64,000 nucleotides of DNA from Endozoicomonas sp. OPT23 (GTDB taxonomy: Bacteria; Pseudomonadota; Gammaproteobacteria; Pseudomonadales; Endozoicomonadaceae): assembly GCF_009653635.1 (NCBI RefSeq), contig NZ_PPFD01000006.1, forward strand, positions 496,001 to 560,000, read 5' to 3'. Made by a program: the position numbers and the translations under genes. Below the pieces are notes generated by a model. The model was not told where the DNA came from. It did not search any database and worked only from the letters and a program-made list of their open reading frames with translations. Shown here piece after piece: positions 1-9,155 of this stretch (positions are counted from its first letter, which is position 1; each line of letters opens with the position of its first letter).

Positions 1-638
1 TTACGCGGCACCATTATGTCATCAACCCGAACCTTTTCAAGATCCAGGATACCCAGCAACATGCCTCTACGCTTTTGGGGCAATAGCATGCCAGGGTCGG
101 TCACTATGGTGCGCAGCTCTTCTGCATTCAATTGATCCTGAACTGCTTCTCCCGGACGAATACCAAACGGCTTCAGCAGCAGACCACAAATCCAGTTCAG
201 GGCAACAACCATTGGGTAAAGCAGCTTCAACAACGGGAACAGAACCAGCGATGCAGGAAAAGCCACCTTCTCCGGAAACATAGCGGCAACTGTCTTGGGT
301 GTTACTTCACCAAAGATCAGCACAAACACAGTAAGGCCCAATGTCGCTATGGCAATACCACTGTCTTCACCCCACAACCTCACAGCAATAATCGTTGCCA
401 GCGCAGAAGCCAGAATATTAACGAAGTTGTTGCCGATCAGAATAACGCCAATCAAACGATCAGGACGGTCAAGAAGATTACTGGTTCGCAGAGCGGCCTT
501 ATGCCCTTTCTTGACCAGATGCCGCAAACGATAGCGGTTGATCGCCATCATTCCGGTTTCGGAGCTGGAGAAAAATGCCGACAGCAACAGCAGGAAAAAA
601 AGTACGGTCGTTAAAAGACTCGTGGATGCTTCACTCAA
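1..638 (-). CDS. CNNM/CorB family membrane transporter, 3' end cut by window
   Basis: Only the N-terminal 212 residues lie in the window; the frame is open through base 1. They form the DUF21 (CNNM) membrane domain: a first helix, then FSSSETGMMAINR, DRLIGVILIGNNFVNILAS and FGEVTPKTVAAMFPEK, all hallmarks of CorB/YfjD proteins. The CBS and CorC-HlyC domains would lie outside. The family is linked to Mg2+/Co2+ efflux. The reading frame has a stop (TAA) five codons before TTG at 636-638 and no ATG between, so TTG is the probable start. In many gammaproteobacteria this gene directly follows ypjD, which is here at 2449-3240 on the same strand but separated by two extra genes. Confidence 0.9.
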   Translation of the reverse strand, partial: MSEASTSLLTTVLFFLLLLSAFFSSSETGMMAINRYRLRHLVKKGHKAALRTSNLLDRPDRLIGVILIGNNFVNILASALATIIAVRLWGEDSGIAIATLGLTVFVLIFGEVTPKTVAAMFPEKVAFPASLVLFPLLKLLYPMVVALNWICGLLLKPFGIRPGEAVQDQLNAEELRTIVTDPGMLLPQKRRGMLLGILDLEKVRVDDIMVPR

Positions 639-767
639 GACTGGAATCGCCTGTTATATTCGATCATTATAAAAGTCTGATTCTACCTGCTGCCTGAAGG
701 TTTACCAATCCCCTTGTTAAATATGCTGCCAGCTGGCAAACATGTTTTCAGTCTAAAAAAGTCAGGA

Positions 768-1070
768 TTACAGCTTATCGAACACTACCGGTTGATAGTG
801 CTCGACTTTTGGAAATGGTTCATAAAAATGATGCAGCAGATCTTTCCACTGTTGGTACTCAGCTGACTGCCTGAAGTCTTCTGTATGATTTTCAAGCGTC
901 TGCCAGTTTATCAGCAACATATAACGGTCAGATTTTTCAATGCATTTCTGAAGCTCATGTGAGACATAACCTTCCATGGATGAAATAATTCGAGACGCTT
1001 TATAAAACGATCGTTCAAAATTAGCTTTCTGCCCATTCTTCACATCCAGTACCGCAACTTCCAGAATCAC
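768..1070 (-). CDS. Antibiotic biosynthesis monooxygenase (ABM) domain protein
   Basis: This 100-residue protein has the single ferredoxin-like ABM fold: an N-terminal strand (ILEVAVLDVKNGQ), a helix with FERSFYKASRIISSMEGYVSHEL, and a strand YMLLINWQTLENH followed by a Trp-containing helix. Members act as small dimeric oxygenases or heme/quinone-handling proteins, but the substrate cannot be told from sequence. The start is GTG at 1068-1070, preceded by GGGGG at a 6-7 base distance. It sits alone between the CNNM gene and an unknown exported protein on the opposite strand. No signal peptide is seen, so it is probably cytoplasmic. Confidence 0.8.
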   Translation of the reverse strand: MILEVAVLDVKNGQKANFERSFYKASRIISSMEGYVSHELQKCIEKSDRYMLLINWQTLENHTEDFRQSAEYQQWKDLLHHFYEPFPKVEHYQPVVFDKL

Positions 1071-1249
1071 AACTTACCCCCTGTTTAACCGACTCTATTT
1101 TCAAAATCTATTTCAAAATTACTTAGAACAAATGTTCAGTTTTAAGTCCACCTATGCACCTGTAAAACGGCACAAGAAAGTGAGGTGAACTTTCTCAACC
1201 CCTTCCTGTCTCTATTTCATCAATAAAAATTTAATAAACAGGATTAAAT

Positions 1250-2302
1250 ATGAATATAAGCTCATTTAAGCTATCACATAAGTCGATCATTACAGGCTTT
1301 GCTTTGATCTGCCTTGGTTTTTGCAACATTTCATACAGCAACGAATCACAAGCTGGGTATCTCTACATTGAATGTCCGGAAAGCATTCCAAAAGATGAAC
1401 TTCTTAATCCCAGTCAGTACTGGGTAAGCCCCTTTAGCGATACAACTATGGAATACAGATCAAACCCGTATTTCTCTCTTTTCTCATTCTATGAGAAACG
1501 CCCTGATCTTTTAGATGATGATACTCCGCTTAAATTGCACTCAGAATGGCACCATCAATCTGAGACAGGGGAAAGCAAATTAATATGTTTATACGACGAA
1601 CTGGCTATTAACGAAGTAAATATATTGGGTATGCAAACCCATACTCGTACTATCTTCTTTGACGTTACTCTTACGCTAAATAAACAGCACGCCTTTAAAC
1701 GGATCAGAACAGCTGACCATATTGCCAACCATTCTAATTATGGTTGTGCCACCTTGTCTGGTGAAAATATACAACAACACCATTGGGGAAGGTGTCGGCT
1801 AATACCTGATTTCAGCATCGTCAGCTACACAAATGAGCAAGAGTATAATGACTCGGATTCCAGATTGATCGTTCACCATAGTGACGAAAGTCATCATCCT
1901 GATTTTAAGCCATTGAAAGGCAACAGTGAATTACTGAGCGGCCAGTTTACAATGGTCCCTCAGGATAGTTTCGTGCGGATTTTTGCAGCCAGCAACAACT
2001 CTTCAGTTGAAGAAGTATCTCATTATTGCACAAGCGATGGCAGTGAATTACTCCCCCCTCATAACAGTGAGCAACCCCAATACATAGAGCTTGTTCAAAA
2101 AGACACCGGTATTTTTGAGTGCCATATAAAAGAACTTGCCTCCTCATACTGGCAGCATAAACCAGCGTTATTTGACTTCTACAGTCTGCTACCAGCGGCT
2201 CTAACTGATTACTATGACCTCAAATTGAACGAGGCAAAAGATCGTGCTCTATACACTATGGAGGTAGAAAAATTAATACAGGGACAAGAGCGTCGACATT
2301 GA
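1250..2302 (+). CDS. Exported protein of unknown function
   Basis: I do not recognise this 350-residue protein. It begins with a basic N-terminus and a hydrophobic core (SIITGFALICLGFCNIS), then a likely signal-peptidase site before NESQAG, so it is probably periplasmic or secreted. The mature part has scattered Cys residues (for example YIECPES, KLICLYD, YGCATLSG, WGRCRL, HYCTSDG, FECHIK) that could pair as disulfides, and it is His/Ser-rich. AGGA lies 6 bases before the ATG. The upstream 180 bases and the gene itself are more AT-rich than ffh or ypjD. It interrupts the usual ypjD-CNNM neighbourhood, suggesting later acquisition. Confidence 0.72.
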   Translation: MNISSFKLSHKSIITGFALICLGFCNISYSNESQAGYLYIECPESIPKDELLNPSQYWVSPFSDTTMEYRSNPYFSLFSFYEKRPDLLDDDTPLKLHSEWHHQSETGESKLICLYDELAINEVNILGMQTHTRTIFFDVTLTLNKQHAFKRIRTADHIANHSNYGCATLSGENIQQHHWGRCRLIPDFSIVSYTNEQEYNDSDSRLIVHHSDESHHPDFKPLKGNSELLSGQFTMVPQDSFVRIFAASNNSSVEEVSHYCTSDGSELLPPHNSEQPQYIELVQKDTGIFECHIKELASSYWQHKPALFDFYSLLPAALTDYYDLKLNEAKDRALYTMEVEKLIQGQERRH

Positions 2303-2363
2303 GAATACCAGGGAAACTATAAACAAGCCGAGCTAACAGAATCAAACCCCGGGGGTAGATGTC

Positions 2364-2419
2364 TTTGACCAGTATTCAGCTTATGCCGTAAACAGTCTGC
2401 CTGCTGAATACTGATCAAA
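2364..2419. terminator. Long hairpin between convergent genes
   Basis: A 17-base inverted repeat with one mismatch (2364-2380 against 2403-2419; inner 11 bases perfect, CAGTATTCAGC) encloses a 22-base loop. It lies between the 3' ends of the exported-protein gene and ypjD, so a shared transcript-end structure is the simplest reading. There is no clear U-tract on either side. Confidence 0.5.
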
Positions 2420-2448
2420 TATCACCCGAAAAATATCGGGCTAAAGAT

Positions 2449-3240
2449 TCAACGAACAATGATAAAATCCACTACCGTCCGCCAGCCAAAATAAGCAATC
2501 AGCAGTAGAACAAAACCGGATACCGTCCAGCGCATAGCCTTTCTACCACGCCAACCATTTAGCCAGTGACCAATTAAAAGCGTGGTAAACAGTATCCATG
2601 CCACCATTGAAAGTATGGTTTTATGCAGCATTTCCTTGGCAAACATATTGTCAATATGAATAAAGCCGGTTACCAGAGAAAGGGTCAGAAGAATCACACC
2701 CACCAGCAGAAACTCAAACAGCAATTTTTCCATGGTCAACAGTGGCGGCAGAGCTTTCAGCAGTTTGCGCTGATTATGCTGACGCAGCTGACTTTCCTGA
2801 TAAGCCAGTAGCAAAGCCTGAAACATTGCCACCATCAGCAGGCCATACGCCAGCACAGACAAGAGCACATGGGCTACCATAATAGCCGGAGCTGCAAATA
2901 CATGGGTATAAGGAACCAGCCAGACTGCAAGCACCCAGACAATGGTAAAGGGGATAATCGCCATTAACAGACTTTCAGCAGGCTTTTTCAAACTGCTGAG
3001 CAACAGCACCAGAGTGACCATTAAGGTAATCAATGAGCCTATATTGATGATGCTCAGGTTGATTCCTGTAGGGACATGGATATTGAAGTAGAGCCCCATG
3101 GTTTGAAAAATGGCACCCACGGTGGTCGATATCAACACCAGATTTCTATAATTGCCCTTTTCAGCAACACGAAGCCACTGGGCAAAAAGTCCAACTCCGT
3201 AGAAGAATGCAGCACAGATACTGACTAACATGACATTCAT
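2449..3240 (-). CDS. ypjD: CcsA/HemX-type inner membrane protein (YpjD)
   Basis: The protein is 263 residues with about eight predicted membrane helices. The helix around HVLLSVLAYGLLMVAMFQALLLAYQ is the conserved core of the CcsA/CcmC-like cytochrome c assembly family, and a second conserved stretch is HKTILSMVAWILFTTLLIGHW near the C-terminus. YpjD proteins are encoded divergently from ffh in many gammaproteobacteria, exactly as here. A direct role in cytochrome c assembly is unproven; the E. coli homologue has been linked to Mg/Co handling together with CorB. It starts at ATG 3238-3240. Confidence 0.87.
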   Translation of the reverse strand: MNVMLVSICAAFFYGVGLFAQWLRVAEKGNYRNLVLISTTVGAIFQTMGLYFNIHVPTGINLSIINIGSLITLMVTLVLLLSSLKKPAESLLMAIIPFTIVWVLAVWLVPYTHVFAAPAIMVAHVLLSVLAYGLLMVAMFQALLLAYQESQLRQHNQRKLLKALPPLLTMEKLLFEFLLVGVILLTLSLVTGFIHIDNMFAKEMLHKTILSMVAWILFTTLLIGHWLNGWRGRKAMRWTVSGFVLLLIAYFGWRTVVDFIIVR

Positions 3241-3411
3241 TGAATCAGTTATAACCTCAGGCTGATTAATATCATTAGATGTGAAAGTGTGTCATATCAA
3301 TGCAGTGGAGACTATGCCTTAGAGCAATAATCACGAAAAAATTACTTGATAAATACCCTGTTTAGTCAAAGAAAGTAAAACTCCGGTGCTGCCCAGCCCC
3401 TCGAGATTGGA

Positions 3412-3417
3412 TATAAT
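3412..3417 (+). promoter_or_regulatory. Possible -10 element for ffh
   Basis: A perfect TATAAT lies 80 bases before the ffh ATG, but the hexamer 17 bases upstream (3389-3394) matches the -35 consensus poorly. The 257-base gap between ypjD and ffh must hold both divergent promoters. Confidence 0.35.
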
Positions 3418-3497
3418 GGTGATAATTTTACGCTTATGGCAGTGCTTGTGACAGAGCAAGCTGTCTTACAGCAAGGCATTCCTTCAAGGTAACCTGG

Positions 3498-4910
3498 ATG
3501 TTCGAGAATTTAACCGAACGCCTGTCGCAGACGCTTAAAAACGTCACCGGCAAGGCAAAGCTGTCTGAAGACAACATTAAAGATACCCTGCGCGAAGTGC
3601 GCATGGCGCTGCTGGAGGCCGACGTTGCCCTGCCAGTGGTTAAAGATTTTGTAGGCCGCATCAAAGGGCGAGCCATTGGTCAGGAAGTTCAGTCTTCCCT
3701 GAGCCCGGGTCAGGCGTTTGTTAAAATCGTTCAGGCGGAACTGATCGAGGTAATGGGTAAGGCCAACGATGAGTTGAACCTTGCTGCCCAGCCACCTGCG
3801 ATTATTTTGATGGCCGGTTTGCAGGGTGCGGGTAAGACCACCTCTGTTGCCAAGCTGTCCAAGTTCCTGAAAGAGCGCCATAAGAAATCTGTACTGGTTG
3901 TTTCCGCTGACGTATACCGTCCTGCGGCGATCAAGCAGCTGGAAACCCTGGCTGCTGAAGTAGACGTTACCTTCTTCCCGTCTGACATCAATCAGAAGCC
4001 GGTCGATATTGCCACTGCTGCGGTACAGGAAGCCAAGCTGCGTCATATTGACGTCGTTATTGTCGATACCGCCGGTCGTCTGCATATTGATGAAGATATG
4101 ATGACCGAGATTAAGGACGTTCACAGCGCCATTAATCCGATTGAAACCCTGTTCGTGGTTGACGCCATGACCGGTCAGGATGCGGCTAATACCGCTAAAG
4201 CCTTTGGTGACGCTCTGCCACTGACCGGTGTCATTCTGACCAAGGCTGACGGTGATGCTCGTGGTGGTGCCGCTCTGTCTGTACGACATATCACCGGTAA
4301 GCCGATCAAGTTTATTGGTGTTGGTGAAAAGACCGATGCACTGGATCCTTTCCATCCGGATCGTATTGCCTCCCGTATTCTTGGCATGGGCGACGTTCTC
4401 TCCCTGATCGAGGAAGCGGAACAGAAACTCGATAAGAAGAAAGCCGACAAACTCGCTAAAAAGCTGAAAAAAGGTAAAGGCTTTGACCTCGAAGACTTCC
4501 GTGACCAGCTGCAGCAGATGAAGAAGATGGGCGGCCTCTCTGGCGTCATGGATAAACTGCCAGGTATGGGTAACATGCCGGCTAATATGCCAGGCCAGAT
4601 GGACAACAAGATCTTTGTCCAGATGGAAGCCATCATCAACTCCATGACCCCTGCTGAACGTGCCAACCCGGACATTATGACCGGTTCACGCAAGAAGCGT
4701 ATTGCCGGCGGTTCCGGTACCCAGATTCAAGACATCAACCGTCTGCTCAAACAGCACAAGCAGATGAGCAAGATGATGAAGAAGGTGACCAAGAAAGGCG
4801 GCATGAATAAGCTGATGCGCGGCCTTGGTGGTATGAAAGGGCAGATGCCTGGCGGCATGGGTGGCATGATGCCTCCTGGTGGCGCCGGCGGTAAGAAGTT
4901 CCCGTTCTGA
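3498..4910 (+). CDS. ffh: Signal recognition particle protein Ffh
   Basis: Ffh is the SRP54-type GTPase that binds 4.5S RNA and nascent signal sequences and docks with FtsY for co-translational membrane targeting. The 470-residue protein has the N domain (residues 1-90), the G domain with P-loop GLQGAGKTT at 107-115, DTAGRLH and TKADGDARGG, and a C-terminal methionine-rich M domain. The tail is unusually rich in Gly-Met (GGMKGQMPGGMGGMMPPGG). Length is normal for gammaproteobacteria. The start is ATG 3498 after AAGGTAACCTGG. It is divergent from ypjD, its standard neighbour, and convergent with the MscK-type channel. Confidence 0.98.
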   Translation: MFENLTERLSQTLKNVTGKAKLSEDNIKDTLREVRMALLEADVALPVVKDFVGRIKGRAIGQEVQSSLSPGQAFVKIVQAELIEVMGKANDELNLAAQPPAIILMAGLQGAGKTTSVAKLSKFLKERHKKSVLVVSADVYRPAAIKQLETLAAEVDVTFFPSDINQKPVDIATAAVQEAKLRHIDVVIVDTAGRLHIDEDMMTEIKDVHSAINPIETLFVVDAMTGQDAANTAKAFGDALPLTGVILTKADGDARGGAALSVRHITGKPIKFIGVGEKTDALDPFHPDRIASRILGMGDVLSLIEEAEQKLDKKKADKLAKKLKKGKGFDLEDFRDQLQQMKKMGGLSGVMDKLPGMGNMPANMPGQMDNKIFVQMEAIINSMTPAERANPDIMTGSRKKRIAGGSGTQIQDINRLLKQHKQMSKMMKKVTKKGGMNKLMRGLGGMKGQMPGGMGGMMPPGGAGGKKFPF

Positions 4911-4940
4911 TATTGCCACCGCACTGATATCCAGGCTATT

Positions 4941-4960
4941 GGCCAGCCTTTCGGCTGGCC
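4941..4960. terminator. Terminator-like hairpin after ffh
   Basis: GGCCAGC (4941-4947) pairs perfectly with GCTGGCC (4954-4960) across a 6-base loop, in the 76-base gap between the convergent ffh and channel genes. It could serve both strands, but the U-tract is poor. Confidence 0.6.
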
Positions 4961-4986
4961 AGCGGCTCAATCAATTCCTGCCCTTT

Positions 4987-7917
4987 CTATTTCCCGATAA
5001 GCAATTCAGAACTCTGACCATTAAAATGCACATCATGCTGCATATGGGCAATGGTAATACCATGCTCTTCAAACAGCTCATGGACACGACTGTTTACCTG
5101 ATTTCGGGCAATAAAACGATCATCCGCATGACTCAGGAATATCCTCAGCTCATATCGCTGGCTGTGCTCGGTGTATTCAAAGAATGCTGCTTCCGAGACC
5201 GGCGTTGTTCTGACTGAGTTAGACTCAGCCGCCGCCTGCAGCAACAGTCGACGCACCAGGTTATGATCGCTGTCATGACTTACCCCGTACCAGAGTGATA
5301 ATCGAATAATCACCGAACTGAGCGACCAGTTGGTTAACTGATTACTGATTAACAACCGGTTCGGCACAATCAGCTCGATACGATCAAAGGTTTCAATCAC
5401 CGTTGCTCTAATCGATATTTTTTTCACCGTGCCATCACGTTCTGATATGGTCACCGTGTCGCCTACCCTGATGGGACGCTCCAACAGAATAATCAGACCG
5501 GAAAAGAAGTTGGCAACTATATCCTGAAGGCCAAGGCCAAGACCGACGACAATGGCCAGTACAAACCATTGCGCCCTGTCCCATGGAATACCCAACTGCC
5601 CAAGCGCGGTAGTAATACCAACAGCCCAGACCAGATAGGAAAATATACGATTGTAGATATATGCATTAGCGGCCTGTTTTACCATCCGCTCCGGCAACAG
5701 AATCTGTAACATACCCGCCAGATTTCTCGCTACCAGCCAGGTCGCCATTAATATCAGAACCACATTAACGACAGCACCCAGACCAATAACCAGAGTTCCT
5801 GAACCTTCCGAGAATGAGAAAAGGTGTGCTTCTGAAACTGGCGACAGCAAGGGACTCAACCCTCGCCATATCAGCATCAATATCCCCACCGAGGCCAATG
5901 AAAAGAACAGGGTCATCAATACACGCCCCTGACTCTCCAGTTTCTGACTTTTTTCACAGAACTTTTTCTTCAAAACCTGAGATTCAAGGCCAGAACTTTC
6001 CTGCAGACCGGACTTCGCTTTCTGCCTGGCCATAACGGCTTCTGCACGCAATCGTAATTGATAGTCTGCAACCAGGTACAGCAACCAGAGGTAAGCACCA
6101 TAAAGCAATAACATTTGAAAATGGCTGAACACCATCCAGGACAATTGTTGATAACCTAAGACTGCCGTCACAGCCACGACAAGCAAAAGCGTCGCAGCGA
6201 CGATTCGCACCAGCAAACCTCGCCAGTCATGACGTGAGAAATTATTACTCCAGGAACAGAACAAACCAATCTGCCACAGGCTCACAACCAGCAGCGACAA
6301 CTGACCAAGGCGGTTTTCAAAGGGGTTTTCATACCATTGATGCGTCAAGGCCGTAAGCCAGAGACCTACCATAGACGACACAACCAAAGTTGATGTGAAA
6401 GGGTGTAACTTCTTTTGCAGCACCTGCAGTACTTTGTTGACTCCTTTATGTTTGAGTACAGAAGTCAGTACACACCAACTGTAACTGATCACCAGCAGGC
6501 CGATCATCCAGGAACCACGAAAACCTTCTTCAGTATCAGCACCACTGGAGCCTAGAAGGACAGCTGCAATAAGCAAAGGGCATGGTTGCAGCAGGATCAG
6601 AGCAATAATTCTGTACCAGCTCTGCCGACTTAGCTCATTCTCATAATCAATCAACGGTAACTTGTGATACCAGCGCTTCAGAGCAAGACGATAGATCAGA
6701 CAAAACATGGGGATAAATAAAACCAGCCAGAACAACCAGTCGCTGAACAGCCCTGCCAGTAATGATGGAATCTGCTGTGGCAAGCTTGTCACCATAGACA
6801 GTAAACCTGCAGGACCCAAAGCCGGAACGGTCGCCATCCATAACTGCCTCTGATCCAGTAACAGTAATAGATTTTCCTGATGCGCTTTCAGCTCACCTTC
6901 CAGCTTCTGAAGCTCAGCCGCCATTTGCAGCATCTGTTCATGCTCCGACAGAAGCTCATTGATCTTCTGACACCTTCCGGTACATTCACCATCAGCCATT
7001 AACACGGTTTTTTCTTCAAACAGCTGGAACCGCTTAACCCTGAGTTCCTGAATCAGCAAATTAACATTCAGTGTGTCAGGGATGGACTTAAGGCGATGCT
7101 TCTGCCTCAACATCATGCCATAGAGCAACTCAACGTTCTGAACCTGTTCCATCTGATAAAGCATTTCATAATGCAGGCTTTGTAACTGCAGCAGGCTTTT
7201 TCTGGTTTTACTCAGTCGTTGCTTGAGGCTATCAGCATCAAGCGCCTTATCCGCATCAGATTCCGCTGATACTGTCTGCTTTTTAGCGCCTGCTGTTTTC
7301 TTACTTCGCCTCTGTTCAAGCAGCTTCTCTATCTGTTGAACCTGATCATTGGCAACATTGATTTTACGGGTTGCCAATGATTGAAAAAGCTCTGCAAAGC
7401 GAATTTTACGAGCAAGATTGTGTTGTTTCTGGTCATCCAGCTCGTGTTCGGGAACAGAGTGATTCTCTCCCGTATATTTGCTTTTACTGTATTTTTCCTG
7501 AAGCAGTAGCCTTTCACGACTCAATTGAACACTGGCTTCTTCCGACAATTCCTTTTTCAATTGCCAGTTACTTAATTCCATTTTCCTGCTATTAAGCAAG
7601 GCATCTAATTCATCGCTTTTGAAGCGACTGTAGTTAGTCGTTTTCTTTTCTTCCGCCAGCCTGATATCACTTCTGATATTGTGGATATCCGTTTCAATCA
7701 GCTCAGCTTCGTCCTTAAGCTGCTCGAGAGAAAGCTCCGAGACAGCCTGCAAGGCTTTGACTCGTGTAGCCTGCTCATCATCCTTTATAGAGAAGTTCTG
7801 CAGCTGTTTATAAGCGTTTTGCAGCAAGGCAGCGTTAGCCTGAGAATAATCTACATAACCAGAGAGAATAACGAGGAAGAAAATACCAAGAATAAATTTA
7901 TAATTATTATTTTTCAC
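4987..7917 (-). CDS. Large MscS-family mechanosensitive channel (MscK/KefA type)
   Basis: At 976 residues this belongs to the large multi-domain MscS channels that open under membrane tension to release solutes during osmotic downshock. It has a signal peptide (FILGIFFLVILSGY), a periplasmic Lys/Glu-rich coiled-coil region to about residue 350, about eight extra membrane helices, and a C-terminal MscS core. The pore helix and beta domain read GLGLGLQDIVANFFSGLIILLE, then RPIRVGDTVTI and VIETFDRIELIVPNRLLISN. The start is GTG at 7915-7917 with a modest GAG upstream. It is shorter than E. coli MscK (about 1120 aa), mainly in the periplasmic part. It stands as a single gene. Confidence 0.92.
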   Translation of the reverse strand: MKNNNYKFILGIFFLVILSGYVDYSQANAALLQNAYKQLQNFSIKDDEQATRVKALQAVSELSLEQLKDEAELIETDIHNIRSDIRLAEEKKTTNYSRFKSDELDALLNSRKMELSNWQLKKELSEEASVQLSRERLLLQEKYSKSKYTGENHSVPEHELDDQKQHNLARKIRFAELFQSLATRKINVANDQVQQIEKLLEQRRSKKTAGAKKQTVSAESDADKALDADSLKQRLSKTRKSLLQLQSLHYEMLYQMEQVQNVELLYGMMLRQKHRLKSIPDTLNVNLLIQELRVKRFQLFEEKTVLMADGECTGRCQKINELLSEHEQMLQMAAELQKLEGELKAHQENLLLLLDQRQLWMATVPALGPAGLLSMVTSLPQQIPSLLAGLFSDWLFWLVLFIPMFCLIYRLALKRWYHKLPLIDYENELSRQSWYRIIALILLQPCPLLIAAVLLGSSGADTEEGFRGSWMIGLLVISYSWCVLTSVLKHKGVNKVLQVLQKKLHPFTSTLVVSSMVGLWLTALTHQWYENPFENRLGQLSLLVVSLWQIGLFCSWSNNFSRHDWRGLLVRIVAATLLLVVAVTAVLGYQQLSWMVFSHFQMLLLYGAYLWLLYLVADYQLRLRAEAVMARQKAKSGLQESSGLESQVLKKKFCEKSQKLESQGRVLMTLFFSLASVGILMLIWRGLSPLLSPVSEAHLFSFSEGSGTLVIGLGAVVNVVLILMATWLVARNLAGMLQILLPERMVKQAANAYIYNRIFSYLVWAVGITTALGQLGIPWDRAQWFVLAIVVGLGLGLQDIVANFFSGLIILLERPIRVGDTVTISERDGTVKKISIRATVIETFDRIELIVPNRLLISNQLTNWSLSSVIIRLSLWYGVSHDSDHNLVRRLLLQAAAESNSVRTTPVSEAAFFEYTEHSQRYELRIFLSHADDRFIARNQVNSRVHELFEEHGITIAHMQHDVHFNGQSSELLIGK

Positions 7918-7966
7918 AACACTCAGATCTATTTTTTATTCGAAACAGCACTTGAGTGTAGTACAG

Positions 7967-8002
7967 AAAAAAGGCACGACAATTAAATTGCCGTGCCCTT
8001 TT
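7967..8002 (-). terminator. Rho-independent terminator of the solute-binding protein gene
   Basis: On the minus strand GGCACGGCAATT pairs with AATTGTCGTGCC (one G-U pair) and is followed directly by TTTTTT. It lies 40 bases past the stop of the 8041-8919 gene. Confidence 0.85.
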
Positions 8003-8040
8003 ACATCATCACTTATTTTTACTGAAAAACCCTGATTACC

Positions 8041-8919
8041 CTAGGCTGCAGGCTCCTCTTCAGCCGCAGCTTCACCCGCATAGTTTTCATAAAAATGGGA
8101 CATTAGTCCTTCATCGTTTCGAACACTATGAAGGGCTTCCCAATAGTTATTCTTCTCTTCAGCGGTCAATTTCGATTGGGCCGAAAACGTCAGGAAGTAA
8201 TCTTTTGCCTTAAGCTTTCTGTCCTGTATTTTGTATTTGCCTCTCAGGTTTCGATCGTTCTTCACCAACTCATTGGCAATACTACCCAGAAGCGCTGCAG
8301 AACCGTTATTCTGTCTTGCCATCCCCAATAAAGCAGAACGATCACTGGAGAATGAAGCTTTTACCGCTGCACCCTGCTTTTTAAGGTCATCTGCAATTGA
8401 ATAGGACCTTGGTACACGAACAGGCGCTGGCAGGTTTGCGGTATTGCCATCAAACACGTAGGAACTGTCTACGGGGGTGGCAATAACATAGTCAACCAGA
8501 CTCATACTGTACGGTGACGGCTTTCCGGAAGTAGCGTCCGCCGGATAGTTCATCCATTCAGCACGCTCTTTCTTATAAGAAGCCCCCAGAATTCCGTCTA
8601 CCTTACCGGACTTGGCCAAACGCAGGCAGCGGCTCCACTTTGCCGGACGTACAACAAACCGCGTATCAGTACGCAGTCCAACTTCCTTAATCATGTCGAC
8701 AAACAGGCCATGTGCACGGTACTGCTGTTGATACGTGAAAGGATACCAGTAGGCTTTGTCGGCACACAGCATCACTGTTTTTCTGGCACCATCTGCAGCA
8801 TGTGCTGAATTCATGGAAACCAGAAGCAGAACGACACCTGTCATCCAGGCACCTGGTTTCAGACTGGCTATAGAGTCCTTCACCGCCTTCATCGTCGATC
8901 TTCGAGTGCTCTCAGGCAT
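8041..8919 (-). CDS. Periplasmic substrate-binding protein, family 3
   Basis: This 292-residue protein resembles amino-acid-type extracellular solute-binding proteins (SBP_bac_3): YPFTYQQQYRAHGLFVDMIKEV near the N-terminus, RPAKWSRCLRLAKSGKVDGILGASYKKERAEWMNYP, and a closing lobe with ADDLKKQGAAVKASF. A hydrophobic signal sequence (WMTGVVLLLVSMNSAHA) precedes the mature start at AADGARK. No ABC permease or ATPase genes adjoin it, so it may be an orphan binding protein or a sensor-type relative. The start at 8919 has GGAG 8 bases upstream; an internal ATG (MKAVKDS) at 8892 is an alternative. The acidic tail AAAEEEPAA is unusual. Confidence 0.82.
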   Translation of the reverse strand: MPESTRRSTMKAVKDSIASLKPGAWMTGVVLLLVSMNSAHAADGARKTVMLCADKAYWYPFTYQQQYRAHGLFVDMIKEVGLRTDTRFVVRPAKWSRCLRLAKSGKVDGILGASYKKERAEWMNYPADATSGKPSPYSMSLVDYVIATPVDSSYVFDGNTANLPAPVRVPRSYSIADDLKKQGAAVKASFSSDRSALLGMARQNNGSAALLGSIANELVKNDRNLRGKYKIQDRKLKAKDYFLTFSAQSKLTAEEKNNYWEALHSVRNDEGLMSHFYENYAGEAAAEEEPAA

Positions 8920-9074
8920 CCCGATACTCCATTCTATTTTACTGTTGTTTTGTTATCTCAATGCATAAAGCACACGCTGTATTCTATGCATTAGTCCAAC
9001 CAAACCAAGGTTGAATCGCACAAAAGTACTAATTTTTAGGGACAATTAACAGAAAAAAAATATATGATCATTTT

Positions 9075-9118
9075 TTCGAAGGCTATACGACAGTAAGCGG
9101 AAGACTTAAACCTTCGAA
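9075..9118 (+). promoter_or_regulatory. Inverted repeat in the leader of the alkaline phosphatase gene
   Basis: TTCGAAGG (9075-9082) is repeated in inverted form as CCTTCGAA (9111-9118), 38 bases before the ATG of the phosphatase. It could be an operator or a leader hairpin with a 28-base loop. I could not identify a convincing Pho box. Confidence 0.35.
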
Positions 9119-9155
9119 TGACCTGACATAATAATCCATAGATTTGGAGCAATAA

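Noticed and set aside
3510-4355. 281-codon frame opposite ffh
   Set aside because: It lies wholly within the coding sequence of ffh on the other strand and resembles no protein.
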